From an uncultured Lachnospiraceae bacterium (GTDB lineage: Bacteria; Bacillota; Clostridia; Lachnospirales; Lachnospiraceae): a stretch of DNA of 62,551 bases. The notes beneath the pieces were generated by a model. The model saw only the letters and a list, made by a program, of their open reading frames with translations, was not told where the DNA came from and made no database searches. Positions 8,096 through 16,487 of this stretch are shown here, piece by piece; positions within the stretch are counted from its first letter, which is position 1; every line of letters begins with the position of its first letter. The position numbers and the translations under genes are program-made. The DNA is taken from contig CAJTYJ010000019.1 of NCBI GenBank assembly GCA_910583895.1, positions 1 to 62,551 of the forward strand, in the 5' to 3' direction.

Positions 8096-9181
8096 ATGAG
8101 CGAAAAATTAAGAGTTGGTATCCTGGGCGGTACCGGTATGGTAGGACAGAGATTCATCTCTCTTTTGGAAAACCATCCCTGGTTTGAGGTGGTGACGATT
8201 GCAGCCAGCGGCCGGTCGGCAGGAAAGACCTACGAAGAGGCTGTGGGAGGACGCTGGAAAATGACGACCCCCATGCCGGAAGCCGTGAAAAAGATTGTGG
8301 TTATGAATGTAAACGAAGTGGAAAAAGTGGCGGCTGGTGTGGATTTTGTGTTCAGTGCGGTGGATATGTCCAAGGACGAGATCAAAGCCATCGAGGAGGC
8401 CTATGCAAAGACAGAGACGCCGGTGGTATCCAACAACAGCGCGCATCGCTGGACACCTGATGTACCGATGGTGATTCCGGAGATCAATCCGGAGCATTTT
8501 GAAGTGATTGCTTCCCAGAAAAAGAGACTTGGCACCACCAGAGGTTTTATCGCAGTGAAGCCAAACTGTTCCATTCAAAGCTATGCGCCGGTTCTGAACG
8601 CCTGGAAAGAATTCGAGCCATATGAGGTGGTGGCAACCACTTATCAGGCCATCTCCGGTGCGGGCAAGACCTTTAAGGACTGGCCGGAGATGGTGGAGAA
8701 TATCATTCCCTATATCGGAGGGGAGGAAGAAAAGTCCGAGCAGGAGCCCCTTCGGGTTCTTGGCCATGTGGAGGATGGTGTGATCGTGAAAGCTCAGGAG
8801 CCGAAGATTACCTGCCAGTGTATCCGTGTGCCGGTGCTGAACGGACACACAGCGGCGGTATTTGTAAAATTCCGCAAAAAAGCTTCCAAAGAAGAGCTGA
8901 TTGACCGGCTGGTGAATTATAAGGGATTTCCTCAGGAGGCAGAGCTTCCCAGTGCACCAAAACAGTTTATCCGTTATATGGAGGAGGACAACCGGCCGCA
9001 GGTGCAGCTGGATGTGGACTTTGAAAGAGGTATGGGCGTCTCCATCGGCCGGCTTCGGGAAGACAGCATCTATGACTGGAAGTTTGTAGGACTTTCTCAC
9101 AATACCGTCCGGGGTGCTGCAGGCGGTGCAGTGCTCTGTGCGGAGACTCTGAAGGCGAAAGGATTTATCACAAAAAAATAA
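8096..9181 (+). CDS. asd: Aspartate-semialdehyde dehydrogenase
   Basis: This 361-residue enzyme reduces aspartyl phosphate to aspartate semialdehyde with NADPH, the branch point to lysine/diaminopimelate, threonine and methionine. The N-terminal 'GGTGMVGQRF' is the Rossmann nucleotide-binding loop, 'KPNCSIQS' holds the catalytic cysteine (Cys158), and 'NGHTA' near residue 250 supplies the active-site histidine. Length and motifs fit the archaeal/fungal-type branch rather than the E. coli type; that branch is also found in clostridia. RBS AGGAGG lies upstream. It stands alone between its own promoter and a strong terminator. Confidence 0.93.
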   Translation: MSEKLRVGILGGTGMVGQRFISLLENHPWFEVVTIAASGRSAGKTYEEAVGGRWKMTTPMPEAVKKIVVMNVNEVEKVAAGVDFVFSAVDMSKDEIKAIEEAYAKTETPVVSNNSAHRWTPDVPMVIPEINPEHFEVIASQKKRLGTTRGFIAVKPNCSIQSYAPVLNAWKEFEPYEVVATTYQAISGAGKTFKDWPEMVENIIPYIGGEEEKSEQEPLRVLGHVEDGVIVKAQEPKITCQCIRVPVLNGHTAAVFVKFRKKASKEELIDRLVNYKGFPQEAELPSAPKQFIRYMEEDNRPQVQLDVDFERGMGVSIGRLREDSIYDWKFVGLSHNTVRGAAGGAVLCAETLKAKGFITKK

Positions 9182-9191
9182 ACCAGAAAGT

Positions 9192-9228
9192 GCCCGTCTG
9201 CGGGGAAAGTGGCAGACGGGCGTTTTTT
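9192..9228 (+). terminator. Rho-independent terminator after asd
   Basis: GCCCGTCTGC (9192-9201) and GCAGACGGGC (9212-9221) form a perfect 10-bp stem followed by GTTTTTT. Confidence 0.95.
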
Positions 9229-9262
9229 GCTTTTTATGAGCAAAAACTTTTTGATTCCGTGC

Positions 9263-9291
9263 TTGACAGATGGGGGGAAATGAGGTAGGAT
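9263..9291 (+). promoter_or_regulatory. Sigma-A promoter for recA
   Basis: TTGACA (9263-9268) and TAGGAT (9286-9291) are separated by 17 bp; GATAAT overlaps at 9289-9294 with 20-bp spacing. The LexA box begins 14 bp after the -10. Confidence 0.7.
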
Positions 9292-9304
9292 AATAGCAGG
9301 GAAT

Positions 9305-9318
9305 CGAACAAAAGTTCG
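9305..9318. promoter_or_regulatory. LexA/SOS box of recA
   Basis: CGAAC-AAAA-GTTCG is a perfect palindrome matching the Gram-positive LexA (DinR) consensus CGAAC-N4-GTTCG. It covers the start of the recA transcript, where a repressor would block transcription. recA here should be DNA-damage inducible. Confidence 0.92.
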
Positions 9319-9366
9319 TATTGTGAAATTTGATAGAATTTTAATGGAAAGAAGAGGAGAATCTGT

Positions 9367-10458
9367 ATGGGAAGAGAAGAGAAGGGGTCGGCAAAGGAAG
9401 AGAAGCTCAAAGCACTGGACGCAGCTCTTAGCCAGATTGAGAAGCAGTATGGGAAGGGATCGGTGATGAAGCTTGGAGACACCGGGCATATGCAGGTGGA
9501 GACGATTCCAACCGGGTCTTTGAGCCTGGATATAGCGCTTGGAGCGGGGGGCGTACCCAAGGGGCGTGTGGTGGAGATCTACGGGCCGGAGTCCAGCGGT
9601 AAGACGACGGTGGCTTTACATATGGTGGCAGAGGTTCAGAAAAGGGGCGGCATTGCCGGGTTCATCGATGCAGAGCATGCCCTGGATCCGGTGTATGCGA
9701 AGAACATCGGCGTGGATATTGACAATCTTTATATCTCCCAGCCGGATAACGGGGAGCAGGCTTTGGAGATTACGGAGACTATGGTGCGCTCCGGTGCAGT
9801 GGATATCGTGATCGTGGACTCGGTGGCGGCTCTGGTTCCCAAAGCAGAGATCGACGGGGACATGGGAGATTCTCATGTGGGACTTCACGCCAGACTGATG
9901 TCCCAGGCGCTTCGGAAGCTGACCGCGATTATCAGCAAGACCAATTGTGTGGTGATCTTTATTAACCAGCTCCGTGAGAAAGTAGGCGTCATGTTCGGGA
10001 ATCCGGAGACGACGACCGGAGGCCGTGCACTGAAGTTCTATGCGTCTGTCCGGCTGGATGTGCGCCGGATTGAGGCTTTAAAGCAGGGCGGAGAAGTCAT
10101 CGGCAACCGCACCCGTGTGAAAGTGGTGAAGAACAAGATTGCACCTCCTTTCCGGGAGGCAGAGTTTGATATTATGTTCGGACAGGGCATCTCCACAGTG
10201 GGCGATATTCTGGATCTGGCGGCCAGCAGCTCAGTTGTAATAAAAAGCGGCGCATGGTATGCGTATAACGATGCCAAGATCGGCCAGGGAAGAGAGAATG
10301 CCAAGCAGTTTTTGAGAGACAATCCGGAGACCTGCCGTGAGATTGAAAAGAAAGTCAGAGAGCATTATGGATTATCAGGTACCGAAGCGCCTGCAGAAGG
10401 CGAAAGACCAGAGCCGGCAGGAACCGCCGAACCAGGAGCAGAAGAGGGCAAAGATTAA
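9367..10458 (+). CDS. recA: Recombinase RecA
   Basis: This 363-residue ATPase forms filaments on single-stranded DNA, drives strand exchange and activates LexA self-cleavage. Walker A 'GPESSGKTT' lies at residues 73-81. The loops 'MFGNPETTTGGRALKFYAS' and 'NQLREKVGVMFG' are near-invariant RecA segments. The C-terminus is acidic and Pro/Glu-rich, as in other RecA proteins, and its last ~30 codons overlap the start of recX in another frame. The ATG at 9367 follows AGAAGAGGAG. An SOS box and sigma-A promoter lie directly upstream. Confidence 0.98.
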   Translation: MGREEKGSAKEEKLKALDAALSQIEKQYGKGSVMKLGDTGHMQVETIPTGSLSLDIALGAGGVPKGRVVEIYGPESSGKTTVALHMVAEVQKRGGIAGFIDAEHALDPVYAKNIGVDIDNLYISQPDNGEQALEITETMVRSGAVDIVIVDSVAALVPKAEIDGDMGDSHVGLHARLMSQALRKLTAIISKTNCVVIFINQLREKVGVMFGNPETTTGGRALKFYASVRLDVRRIEALKQGGEVIGNRTRVKVVKNKIAPPFREAEFDIMFGQGISTVGDILDLAASSSVVIKSGAWYAYNDAKIGQGRENAKQFLRDNPETCREIEKKVREHYGLSGTEAPAEGERPEPAGTAEPGAEEGKD

Positions 10459-10891
10459 AGCTTTAAAGCTTTTAGAGCGGATGGACCGGACGGAAGCGCA
10501 GCTTCGGGAGAAGCTTTTAAGCGCCGGATTTGAACCGGAACTTGTGGAGGAGGCCATCGCCTATGTGAAAGGCTATGGTTATCTGGATGATGAGCGTTAT
10601 GTCCGCAATTATATCGAATATCGGAAAGACCACAAGAGCCGCCGTCAGATCGAGCAGGAGCTTCAGTTTCGAAAAGGGGTGCCCCCGGAACTGATACAGT
10701 CAGTATACGAGGATCTTACACCTGCTGACGAGAAGGTCCTGATCAAGAAGCATCTGGAGAAAAAGCACTATTGTCCCGGGGAGTGTGATGAAAAGCAGCG
10801 TCAGAAGCTGATCGCCTCCCTGGCCAGAAAAGGGTTTCGCACAGGGGACATTCTGGCAGTCCTGCGAAAATGGCCGGAAGAAGACTTTTGA
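10367..10891 (+). CDS. recX: Regulatory protein RecX
   Basis: This 174-residue helical protein binds RecA filaments and limits their activity (family knowledge). It has the RecX pattern of three-helix repeats: 'ALKLLERMDRTEAQLREKL' followed by 'GYLDDERYVRNYI', then two weaker repeats. The ATG at 10367 gives a 92-bp overlap with recA in a different frame. Later in-frame starts (for example 10480) would cut into the first conserved helix, so an overlapping start is needed, although no strong Shine-Dalgarno precedes 10367. The overlap implies translational coupling and shared SOS control. Confidence 0.85.
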   Translation: MDYQVPKRLQKAKDQSRQEPPNQEQKRAKIKALKLLERMDRTEAQLREKLLSAGFEPELVEEAIAYVKGYGYLDDERYVRNYIEYRKDHKSRRQIEQELQFRKGVPPELIQSVYEDLTPADEKVLIKKHLEKKHYCPGECDEKQRQKLIASLARKGFRTGDILAVLRKWPEEDF

Positions 10892-10965
10892 ATTGCATCT
10901 TATGGATCAAGGGGCAAATCGAAGCGCTGATTGTGATCAGAATGCACAAAGAGGGAATGCAAGAC

Positions 10966-10994
10966 TTGACATAATTGTCAAAACAGTTTAAAAT
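10966..10994 (+). promoter_or_regulatory. Sigma-A promoter for rny
   Basis: TTGACA (10966-10971) and TAAAAT (10989-10994) are separated by exactly 17 bp, 52 bp before the rny start codon. This is the closest match to consensus in the first 15 kb. Confidence 0.85.
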
Positions 10995-11046
10995 CTACTT
11001 ATTGTGTTTGTACAATGAAAACTTAATAAGGAGGTGCTCCTGTATA

Positions 11047-12594
11047 ATGGTTACGACAGTCATTGCGGTTCTGGTCGCGATCATTCTGTCAGCGGCAGTT
11101 ACCTGGCCTTTCGCAGTGAATTACCGGAAGAAGGTAGTGGAAGAAAAGCTGGGCAATGCGGAAGACAGAGCGAGAGAGATTGTGGACGAAGCCCTGAAGA
11201 CAGCGGAGACGAAGAAACGTGAAGCGATGCTGGAAGTCAAGGAAGAATCCATGAAGACCAGAAACGAATTGGAGAAAGAAACCAAAGAGCGCAGAGCAGA
11301 ACTCCAGCGTTATGAGCGCAGAGTCCTGTCCAAAGAGGAATCTCTGGACAAGAAGACCGAGGCGATCGAACGCCGGGAAGCTGGGTTTGCCGCACGGGAA
11401 TCTCAGCTTGAGAAAAAGCGTGCGGAAGTGGAAGAGCTGTCTGCAAAGCGGCTGCAGGAATTAGAGAGAATCTCTGGCCTTACCTCCGAACAAGCAAAAG
11501 AATATCTTTTAAAAACAGTTGAAGATGATGTAAAACATGAAACTGCCAAACTGGTGAAAGAACTGGAGAGCAGGGCGAAGGAAGAAGCGGATAAAAAGGC
11601 GAAGGATTATATCGTCACCGCGATTCAGAAGTGTGCAGCCGACCATGTGGCTGAGACAACCATTTCTGTAGTGCAGCTTCCGAACGACGAGATGAAAGGA
11701 CGTATTATTGGCCGCGAGGGAAGAAATATCCGAACACTTGAGACCATGACCGGCGTGGATCTGATCATTGATGACACACCGGAGGCCGTGATTTTGTCCG
11801 GCTTTGATCCGATTCGCCGGGAGGTGGCCCGTATCGCGCTGGAGAAACTGATCGTTGACGGTCGGATTCATCCGGCAAGGATTGAGGAGATGGTGGAGAA
11901 GGCACAGAAGGAAGTGGATGCGAAGATCCGTGAAGAAGGCGAGGCGGCGACTTTGGAAGTCGGTGTTCACGGCGTTCATCCGGAGTTGGTACGGCTTCTT
12001 GGCCGTATGAAGTTCCGCAGCAGCTATGGTCAGAATGCGCTGAAGCATTCCATAGAGGTTGCCCATTTGGCCGGATTACTTGCAGGGGAGATTGGCGCTG
12101 ATGTCCGGATGGCGAAGAGAGCCGGACTGTTACATGACATTGGTAAATCCATAGACCATGAGATGGAAGGTTCCCATATTCAGATCGGTGTGGATTTATG
12201 CAAGAAGTATAAGGAGTCAGCTACAGTGATCAACGCAGTTGAATCACATCATGGTGATGTAGAGCCTACTTCTTTGGTTGCCTGTATTGTACAGGCTGCA
12301 GATACCATATCTGCGGCAAGACCAGGCGCAAGAAGAGAGACACTGGAGACTTATACCAACAGATTAAAACAACTGGAAGATATTGCGAACTCCTTCAAGG
12401 GAGTGGAAAAATCTTTTGCTATTCAGGCGGGCAGAGAGGTTCGAGTGATGGTAGTGCCTGATCAGGTGGATGACGCAGCCATGGTATTGATGGCGCGGGA
12501 TATATCCAAGCAGATTGAAGCCAATCTGGAATATCCTGGTCAGATTAAAGTGAATGTGATCCGGGAGAGCCGGGTGACAGATTATGCAAAATAG
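11047..12594 (+). CDS. rny: Ribonuclease Y
   Basis: This 515-residue membrane-anchored endoribonuclease starts mRNA decay. The order is an N-terminal membrane helix (about residues 4-22), a long charged coiled coil to about residue 190, a KH RNA-binding domain ('GRIIGREGRNIRTLE') and an HD metal-dependent hydrolase domain with 'HDIGKSIDHEMEGSH'. Length matches the family. The ATG at 11047 follows AGGAGGTG; an in-frame ATG at 10975 is rejected because it lies between the -35 and -10 of the promoter. It is a single gene with strong promoter and terminator. Confidence 0.96.
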   Translation: MVTTVIAVLVAIILSAAVTWPFAVNYRKKVVEEKLGNAEDRAREIVDEALKTAETKKREAMLEVKEESMKTRNELEKETKERRAELQRYERRVLSKEESLDKKTEAIERREAGFAARESQLEKKRAEVEELSAKRLQELERISGLTSEQAKEYLLKTVEDDVKHETAKLVKELESRAKEEADKKAKDYIVTAIQKCAADHVAETTISVVQLPNDEMKGRIIGREGRNIRTLETMTGVDLIIDDTPEAVILSGFDPIRREVARIALEKLIVDGRIHPARIEEMVEKAQKEVDAKIREEGEAATLEVGVHGVHPELVRLLGRMKFRSSYGQNALKHSIEVAHLAGLLAGEIGADVRMAKRAGLLHDIGKSIDHEMEGSHIQIGVDLCKKYKESATVINAVESHHGDVEPTSLVACIVQAADTISAARPGARRETLETYTNRLKQLEDIANSFKGVEKSFAIQAGREVRVMVVPDQVDDAAMVLMARDISKQIEANLEYPGQIKVNVIRESRVTDYAK

Positions 12595-12610
12595 GATTTG
12601 AAAATTAAAG

Positions 12611-12639
12611 GGATGTCGTGGGTACGGCATCCTTTTTTT
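12611..12639 (+). terminator. Rho-independent terminator after rny
   Basis: GGATGTCG and CGGCATCC pair with one wobble around TGGGTA and are followed by seven T (12633-12639), 30 bp before proC. Confidence 0.88.
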
Positions 12640-12668
12640 CAAAAAAATACAATTAAGAGGAATGAAAA

Positions 12669-13466
12669 ATGGCAAAGATTGGTTTTATCGGAATGGGAAA
12701 TATGGGAACGGCGATTCTTTTGGGGGCGTTGAAAACCTTTCCAAAGGAGGATATGATCTTTTGTGCCAAGACCCTGGAGACCAGGCGGCGGATCTATGAG
12801 GAGACGGGGGTGGAGTATACTGACACCAATGCAGAATGTGCCAATAAGTGCAAATACCTGTTCCTGGCCGTAAAGCCGCAGTTTTATGGGGAGGTACTCA
12901 AAGAAATCCGGTATATGATAACTCCGGAGCATGTGCTGATTTCTCTGGCTCCCGGGAAAACCATCGCGGAGCTGAAGCTGGAACTGGGAAATGATAAACG
13001 GGTGGTCCGGGCCATGCCCAACACGCCGGCCATGATCGGAGAGGGCATGACGGCGTTAAGCTGCAGACTGGAAGAGTTTTCAGATGTAGAACAGAATATT
13101 CTGGGAAAGATTTTTAACTCTTTAGGAAGAATGGAGTATGTGGATGAAAAACTGATGGATGCTGTGGTATGCGCAAGCGGCAGCTCCCCCGCCTTTGCTT
13201 ATATAATGATCGAGGCACTGGCGGACGGCGCAGTGCGGTGCGGGATGCCCAGAAAGCAGGCCTATGTATTTGCGGCGCAGGCCCTTCGGGGGGCGGCTTC
13301 CATGGTCCTTGAGACCGGGGAGCATCCGGGAGTCTTAAAAGACCAGGTGTGCAGTCCTGCCGGGACCACCATCGAAGGTGTGGCCGCGCTGGAAGCCTGC
13401 GGAATGAGAAATGCGGTTTTAAAAGCATCGGAGGCAGTTATGAAAAAATGCCGGGAGCTGGCATAA
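12669..13466 (+). CDS. proC: Pyrroline-5-carboxylate reductase
   Basis: This 265-residue NAD(P)H enzyme reduces pyrroline-5-carboxylate to proline. The N-terminal 'GFIGMGNMGTAI' is the dinucleotide-binding loop. 'VRAMPNTPAMIGEGMTAL' and the C-terminal 'CSPAGTTIEGVAALE' are the ProC signature regions that build the substrate pocket. Length is normal. The RBS AAGAGGA lies just before the ATG. proA and proB are not present nearby. Confidence 0.96.
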   Translation: MAKIGFIGMGNMGTAILLGALKTFPKEDMIFCAKTLETRRRIYEETGVEYTDTNAECANKCKYLFLAVKPQFYGEVLKEIRYMITPEHVLISLAPGKTIAELKLELGNDKRVVRAMPNTPAMIGEGMTALSCRLEEFSDVEQNILGKIFNSLGRMEYVDEKLMDAVVCASGSSPAFAYIMIEALADGAVRCGMPRKQAYVFAAQALRGAASMVLETGEHPGVLKDQVCSPAGTTIEGVAALEACGMRNAVLKASEAVMKKCRELA

Positions 13467-13473
13467 ACAGGTT

Positions 13474-13500
13474 ATAAGAAACCTTCCCCTCTCATACAAT
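13474..13500 (+). promoter_or_regulatory. Putative sigma-E (sporulation) promoter for spoIIM
   Basis: CATACAAT (13493-13500) matches the Bacillus sigma-E -10 consensus CATACAnT exactly. An ATA-containing -35 (ATAA, 13474-13477) lies about 14-15 bp upstream, acceptable for sigma-E. spoIIM is a sigma-E gene in Bacillus (family knowledge). The -10 lies in the loop of the proC terminator hairpin. Confidence 0.55.
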
Positions 13501-13518
13501 GACTGGGGAGGTTTTTTT
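13480..13518 (+). terminator. proC terminator overlapping spoIIM promoter and RBS
   Basis: AACCTTCCCC (13480-13489) pairs with GGGGAGGTT (13505-13513) and a run of T leads straight into the spoIIM ATG at 13519. The right arm GGGGAGG is also the spoIIM Shine-Dalgarno. Read-through RNA from proC would terminate or hide the ribosome binding site. RNA begun at the internal sporulation promoter would lack the left arm. Confidence 0.8.
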
Positions 13519-14076
13519 ATGCTGCAAGACACATGGACTCAGAGAAGACATCTGACGCCCGGCATTGGTTTGTTTCTCTTTTTTGCAGGGATTTTGGCGG
13601 GGGTTTTGTTTGTGCAGATGCAAAAGGATGATTCTTTCGCAGGGATTTTCAGTGAGTATTTTCTGAATCAGTACGCATCCCTGCCCATTGACTATAAAAA
13701 GCTTTTCCGGTATGTGGGAGGGTATCGGTGCAGTCAGTATGGACTGATGCTGGGGCTGGGCGCATTTTTTGCTGCACCGTTTTTTTTCGGCGGGGCACTG
13801 TTTTTGCTTGGGATGACCTGGGGAACCATGATCAGCATCTCCACAGTGCGGCTGGGGCTTAAAGGCGTGATTCTTTGCGTGGCCGGGGTGATTCCGCAGA
13901 TCTTCTTTTACATTCCGGCTTTTGGATGGATGCTTTTATGGGTCTGGAAGCAGGGGAACAACCGGAAAAAGTACTTGTTTCTTGGGATGATTGGGTTTTT
14001 CTTCCTGGTATTTGGGATTGTGACGGAGGTTTATCTGAATCCGTTGATTTTACAACAAATTTTAAGAAAAATGTGA
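13519..14076 (+). CDS. spoIIM: Stage II sporulation protein M-like membrane protein
   Basis: This 185-residue protein has about five hydrophobic helices and the SpoIIM/DUF95 layout: a membrane helix near residues 17-33, a large loop, and a helix pair around 'GTMISISTVRLGLKGVIL'. In sporulating Firmicutes SpoIIM works with SpoIID and SpoIIP to remodel septal peptidoglycan during engulfment of the forespore. The gene sits before a xerD-like recombinase gene, an arrangement I recall from other sporulating Firmicutes. The start is fixed by GGGGAGG seven bases upstream. Similarity is judged by eye and sequence identity to known SpoIIM is not measured. Confidence 0.82.
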   Translation: MLQDTWTQRRHLTPGIGLFLFFAGILAGVLFVQMQKDDSFAGIFSEYFLNQYASLPIDYKKLFRYVGGYRCSQYGLMLGLGAFFAAPFFFGGALFLLGMTWGTMISISTVRLGLKGVILCVAGVIPQIFFYIPAFGWMLLWVWKQGNNRKKYLFLGMIGFFFLVFGIVTEVYLNPLILQQILRKM

Positions 14077-14085
14077 GAAAAAATG

Positions 14086-14114
14086 TTGAAATCAGAGTCG
14101 TTCTTCGATATACT
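14086..14114 (+). promoter_or_regulatory. Sigma-A promoter for the XerD-like gene
   Basis: TTGAAA (14086-14091) and TATACT (14109-14114) are 17 bp apart and 31 bp before the start codon. The recombinase can therefore be expressed in vegetative cells without spoIIM. Confidence 0.7.
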
Positions 14115-14145
14115 GTAAGCAGTTTATAGTGTTGAGGGAACGATC

Positions 14146-15027
14146 ATGGACGAGGAAATACGGTATTTTGTAACATATCTTACGGATGTCAAAAAGGCAT
14201 CCCGCAATACAGTCATGTCTTATCACAGTGATTTGTCGAAAATGGTTTTGTATGTGAAAGGACAAGGGGTGCGTTCTGTTGACGGGATTACAGCTACGGT
14301 TCTGAATTCCTATGTCCTGTATCTGGAGAAAAGCGGGATGGCTGCATCTACCATATCCAGGTATATCGCTTCCATGAAAGGATTTTTTGAGTATCTGGTG
14401 AGAAATCACAGAATCTTGGAGGACCCGGCCTTCCGTCTGAAGGCTCCGAAAGTGGAACGGCATGTACCAGGGATTCTTTCGGTGCAGGAGATGGAACATC
14501 TGCTGGCTCAGCCTTCTTTGGATACGCCAAAGGGGCTCCGCGACAAAGCCATGTTAGAGCTGCTTTACGCGACTGGCATGCGGGTCAGCGAACTGGTCCG
14601 GTTAGAAGTGGGGGATCTGAATCTGCGTTACGGCTGGGTGATCTGCAGGGACGGAGAAAAAGAGCGAATGGTACCTTTCGGTGAAAAAGCAGGAACTGCG
14701 CTGTCTCAGTATGTGTCCGGTGCCAGGGAGCATTTTTTGAAAAAAGAAAAAATAGAGTGTCTTTTTTTGAATTATTCCGGAGCGCCCATGAGCAGACAGG
14801 GGTTTTGGAAACTTTTGAAAAGCTATGCGGTGAAAGCGGGCATCGAAAAAGAGATTACGCCCCGGATGTTCCGGCATTCCTGTGCTGCCCATATGGCTTC
14901 CAATGGTGCGAAACTTGGCACAATCCAGGAGATGTTAGGCTATACAGATCTGACGGCGACTCAGATCTACGCAGGGTTTCAGCAGGAGACGAAAACAGAA
15001 TACAGCAGAGTTCATCCAAGAGGATGA
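14146..15027 (+). CDS. XerD-like tyrosine recombinase with altered catalytic residues
   Basis: This 293-residue protein has the Xer plan: an N-terminal SAM-like DNA-binding domain (residues 1-90) and a C-terminal catalytic domain. Visible catalytic residues are Arg146 ('TGMRVSEL'), Lys172, Arg243 and Tyr275 ('TATQIY'). Two expected residues differ: the His of H-x-x-R is Arg240 ('PRMFRH' instead of 'PHxLRH') and the His/Trp of 'LGH' is Tyr266 ('MLGYTD'). The nucleophile and both arginines remain, so it may be active, slow or partner-dependent. The position after spoIIM suggests the chromosomal XerD, but the substitutions leave room for a second Xer protein with another role. Confidence 0.82.
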   Translation: MDEEIRYFVTYLTDVKKASRNTVMSYHSDLSKMVLYVKGQGVRSVDGITATVLNSYVLYLEKSGMAASTISRYIASMKGFFEYLVRNHRILEDPAFRLKAPKVERHVPGILSVQEMEHLLAQPSLDTPKGLRDKAMLELLYATGMRVSELVRLEVGDLNLRYGWVICRDGEKERMVPFGEKAGTALSQYVSGAREHFLKKEKIECLFLNYSGAPMSRQGFWKLLKSYAVKAGIEKEITPRMFRHSCAAHMASNGAKLGTIQEMLGYTDLTATQIYAGFQQETKTEYSRVHPRG

Positions 15028-15045
15028 AAGACAGGAAATTGCAAA

Positions 15046-15078
15046 GGTGCAGAGACACGGCGTCTCTGTGCCTTTTTT
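15046..15078 (+). terminator. Rho-independent terminator after the XerD-like gene
   Basis: GGTGCAGAGAC (15046-15056) and GTCTCTGTGCC (15062-15072) pair with wobbles, and six T follow. Confidence 0.9.
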
Positions 15079-15223
15079 AATCATGTAAATATACCCTCAG
15101 TGAACATAAGTGCAGGAGAAGGGCCACATCAAATTCTTTGGCCAGAACTTTGTATGAAAAGAAGGAATCAAAAGATGCAGGGCTTCTGGACAAAGGGTGA
15201 ACTGCAAGGCGGATTTTTGAAAC

Positions 15224-15252
15224 TTGCTATCCAGGTCAGATTATGTTAGAAT
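15224..15252 (+). promoter_or_regulatory. Sigma-A promoter for the LacI regulator gene
   Basis: TTGCTA (15224-15229) and TAGAAT (15247-15252) are 17 bp apart, with TG one base before the -10. CTGTAAACGCGAAG just downstream resembles the left half of a catabolite-responsive element (TGnAAnCG), but its right half does not match, so CcpA control is only a weak possibility. Confidence 0.6.
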
Positions 15253-15285
15253 TTCTGTAAACGCGAAGTGTGGGGGAGCGTAATC

Positions 15286-16302
15286 ATGGTAACGATCAAA
15301 GATATGGCAGAAGTGCTTGGAATCAGTACAACGACTGTCTCCAATGTCATCCATGGCAAGACGAGCGAGGTATCTCAGAAAACAGTGGAGCGGGTACAAA
15401 AACTTTTGGAGGAATATGATTATGTTCCCAATATCAGTGCCCGCAGTCTGACACAAAATTGTTCCAGGATTATCGGCGTAGCCATGAAGTGCCGGAAGGA
15501 TAAGTACGAGAACATGATTGCAGACCCTTTTTTTGGTGAACTTTTGGGGGCGATCGAAGCGGAGGTCCGGGCCAAGGGTTATTATATCATGATCTATACG
15601 GCGGATGATATCCAGGAGATCTTAAGAAATGTCCTGACCTGGAATGTGGACGGGCTGATCCTGATCGGCATGCTGCACGATGATTTTGTAAGGGTGAGGA
15701 GCCGGTATAAGAAGCCGGTGGTTCTGATTGACAGCTATGCGCCCCGGGAGGTCATGAAGTATGTGAACATCGGCCTGGAAGATGAGAAAGGTGCCTATGA
15801 AATTACCAGCTATCTTCTGGAAAGAGGACACCGGCAGATTGCTTTTCTGGCAGATAATATGGAAGGTGTGGATTATATCCGCTACAAAGGTCATCAGCGG
15901 GCCATGGAGGACCATGGTGTACAGACCAGGGAGAAAGATCTTCTGATCATTCGTCCCGGAATGATGGAACAGGAATCCAGCTTGAATGAGATTTACCATA
16001 TGTCGCGGGACTACACGGCATTTATGTGTTGTTCGGATTATTATGCGGCGATTCTCATGGCGTATCTGAGTGATCACGGAGTCCGGATTCCGGAGGATTT
16101 ATCCTTTACGGGATTTGATGACAATCTGATTGCAAGGATTGTGCGCCCGGCCCTTACCACGGTCCGGCAGGACGTGACAAAGAAGGGAAAACTTTCCGTG
16201 GAATATCTGCTGCACATGATCCAGGGACTGGAGCTTACTGAGTGGAACGTGGAACTGCCCACAGAACTGATCATCCGCGACAGCGTCAAAGATCTTCGCT
16301 GA
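15286..16302 (+). CDS. LacI family transcriptional regulator of the alpha-glucan locus
   Basis: This 338-residue protein has an N-terminal LacI helix-turn-helix with hinge helix ('TIKDMAEVLGISTTTVSNVI', residues 3-22) and a periplasmic-binding-protein-like effector domain ending 'LTTVRQDVTKKGKLSVEYLL'. It probably represses the downstream transporter operon until a sugar binds. Three operator-like palindromes flank the promoter at 16678-16706, as expected for LacI family sites. The ATG at 15286 follows GGGGGAG; an in-frame ATG at 15268 would have no RBS. A paralogue with a nearly identical DNA-binding region lies at 50520. Confidence 0.88.
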   Translation: MVTIKDMAEVLGISTTTVSNVIHGKTSEVSQKTVERVQKLLEEYDYVPNISARSLTQNCSRIIGVAMKCRKDKYENMIADPFFGELLGAIEAEVRAKGYYIMIYTADDIQEILRNVLTWNVDGLILIGMLHDDFVRVRSRYKKPVVLIDSYAPREVMKYVNIGLEDEKGAYEITSYLLERGHRQIAFLADNMEGVDYIRYKGHQRAMEDHGVQTREKDLLIIRPGMMEQESSLNEIYHMSRDYTAFMCCSDYYAAILMAYLSDHGVRIPEDLSFTGFDDNLIARIVRPALTTVRQDVTKKGKLSVEYLLHMIQGLELTEWNVELPTELIIRDSVKDLR

Positions 16303-16317
16303 CCGGTAGGAAGATAC

Positions 16318-16362
16318 AAAAGGCATGTAAGATGTAGAAGCGTACATCGGCATGCCTTTTTT
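16318..16362 (+). terminator. Rho-independent terminator after the LacI gene
   Basis: AAAAGGCATG (16318-16327) pairs with CATGCCTTTT (16351-16360); inside it GATGTA pairs with TACATC (16331-16336/16343-16348). The T run continues to 16362. Confidence 0.9.
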
Positions 16363-16487
16363 ATTGCCGCGAGCAACGAGCCAGGTGGCTGCCTGCAGAC
16401 ATTTGGCGACTGCCGCAAAAAACCTCCGGGAAGGATCGCACTGCGGCGGAAAGGTAAAATGTTGCCAAAGCGACCCGCCGCAGGCGG

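Noticed and set aside
10480..10891. Later start for recX that avoids recA overlap
   Set aside because: It would remove conserved RecX helix residues encoded before 10480.
14146..15027. Integrase of a mobile element
   Set aside because: No attachment site repeats, cargo or tRNA junction nearby; the gene follows spoIIM among housekeeping genes.
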